Assembly: GCF_900156155.1 (NCBI RefSeq)
Contig: NZ_FTMD01000007.1
Span: 1 to 64,000, forward strand
Reading direction: 5' to 3'
From: Aromatoleum tolulyticum
GTDB lineage: Bacteria; Pseudomonadota; Gammaproteobacteria; Burkholderiales; Rhodocyclaceae
Length of the DNA stretch: 64,000 nucleotides
Shown in pieces: positions 63,725 to 64,000 of this stretch. The notes under the pieces are model-generated. The model did no database searches. It had not been told where the DNA came from and worked only from the letters and a program-made list of their open reading frames with translations. The position numbers and the translations under genes are program-made. The stretch's first letter is position 1. The number at the start of each line of letters is the position of its first letter.

Positions 63725-64000
63725 ATGATGACGGCAACTGCCACACGCAACGGCACACTCTCCGAAGCCGAACTGCTGGCGATGTCGGCGGACGACTACA
63801 TGAACGCCGCGCAGCTCGAATTCTTCCGCCGGCGCCTGCTCCAGCTGCAGGCCGAGCTGCGCGAAAACAGCGAGGAAACCCGCTCGCACCTGCGCGAAAC
63901 CGTCGCGACCCCGGACGAGGCCGACCGCGCGACGCAGGAAGAGGAACAGGTGCTGGAACAACGCATCCGCGACCGCGAACTGAAGCTGCTGCACAAGGTG
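63725..64000 (+). CDS. dksA: RNA polymerase-binding transcription factor DksA (5' part, runs off the window)
   Basis: An open frame from the ATG at 63725 (or 63728) to the window end encodes 91-92 residues. They contain SADDYMNAAQLEFFRRRLLQ, the coiled-coil tip TPDEADRATQEEEQVLEQ (conserved D..DRA) and RIRDRELKLLHKV. This is the DksA N-terminal coiled coil that enters the RNA polymerase secondary channel with ppGpp; the zinc-finger part lies beyond 64000. GGAG at 63717-63720 is better spaced for 63728. No stop is reached, so length is unknown. Confidence 0.92.
   Translation, partial: MMTATATRNGTLSEAELLAMSADDYMNAAQLEFFRRRLLQLQAELRENSEETRSHLRETVATPDEADRATQEEEQVLEQRIRDRELKLLHKV

Noticed and set aside
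1-64000. CRISPR arrays, complete insertion sequences, rRNA genes
   Set aside because: No regularly spaced repeats, transposase genes with terminal repeats, or rRNA-like sequences were seen anywhere in the window.

Overview
The window is GC-rich chromosomal DNA of a betaproteobacterium. A Rhodocyclales member of the Azoarcus/Thauera/Aromatoleum type is my best guess. The guess rests on gene content (AAHS-type aromatic-acid transporter, XenA-like ene-reductase, tetrathionate reductase, T6SS, bacteriohemerythrin, DksA) and on codon use; no rRNA or other decisive marker is present.

Layout. (1) 1-3780: a type VI secretion module, made of the 3' part of a vgrG, a large cell-wall-degrading effector and an overlapping AT-rich secreted protein that is the likely immunity partner. 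(2) 3868-15999: housekeeping and environmental genes: chemoreceptor, trmA, DUF3079, TfoX-N protein, PmtA-like methyltransferase, membrane FtsH-like protease, two surface/secreted proteins, MFS aromatic-acid transporter, bacteriohemerythrin, fructosamine-kinase-like protein and tpm. (3) 16217-25713: two very large helicases (PLD-helicase-DUF3427 and exonuclease-RecQ-UvrD) around a broken AAA ATPase and a lipoprotein. (4) 25858-29371: DCC-family protein, XenA-like reductase with two matching 20-bp dyads in the spacer, and a Fic-fold regulator with a perfect palindrome at its own promoter.

(5) 29586-45040: a 15.4-kb integrated element in the 3' end of tRNA-Arg(CCG), bounded by 48-bp direct repeats. 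It carries a tyrosine integrase, an AlpA-like regulator, a P4-type primase-helicase, a frameshifted relic, a type III restriction-modification pair with an XRE regulator, a small HTH protein and a GIY-YIG protein. No capsid, tail or conjugation genes are visible, so it looks like a phage-satellite or defence island. The Res subunit continues about 550 residues past its nuclease domain into an unnamed domain and a C-terminal Nudix domain. That fusion is the most unusual thing in the window. The integration separated tRNA-Arg from its original terminator, which now sits about 15 kb away outside attL; the island supplies a replacement.

(6) 45183-50757: an HD-GYP response regulator and a seven-domain hybrid histidine kinase in one operon. 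(7) 51017-52745: OmpA-like protein, lipoprotein cytochrome c, exported protein. (8) 52998-60430: a complete tetrathionate respiration locus, ttrSR convergent with ttrBCA. (9) 60668-64000: rep helicase, DUF4197 protein and the start of dksA, which has a terminator-like hairpin in its leader.

All function calls are from reading protein motifs without database searches.
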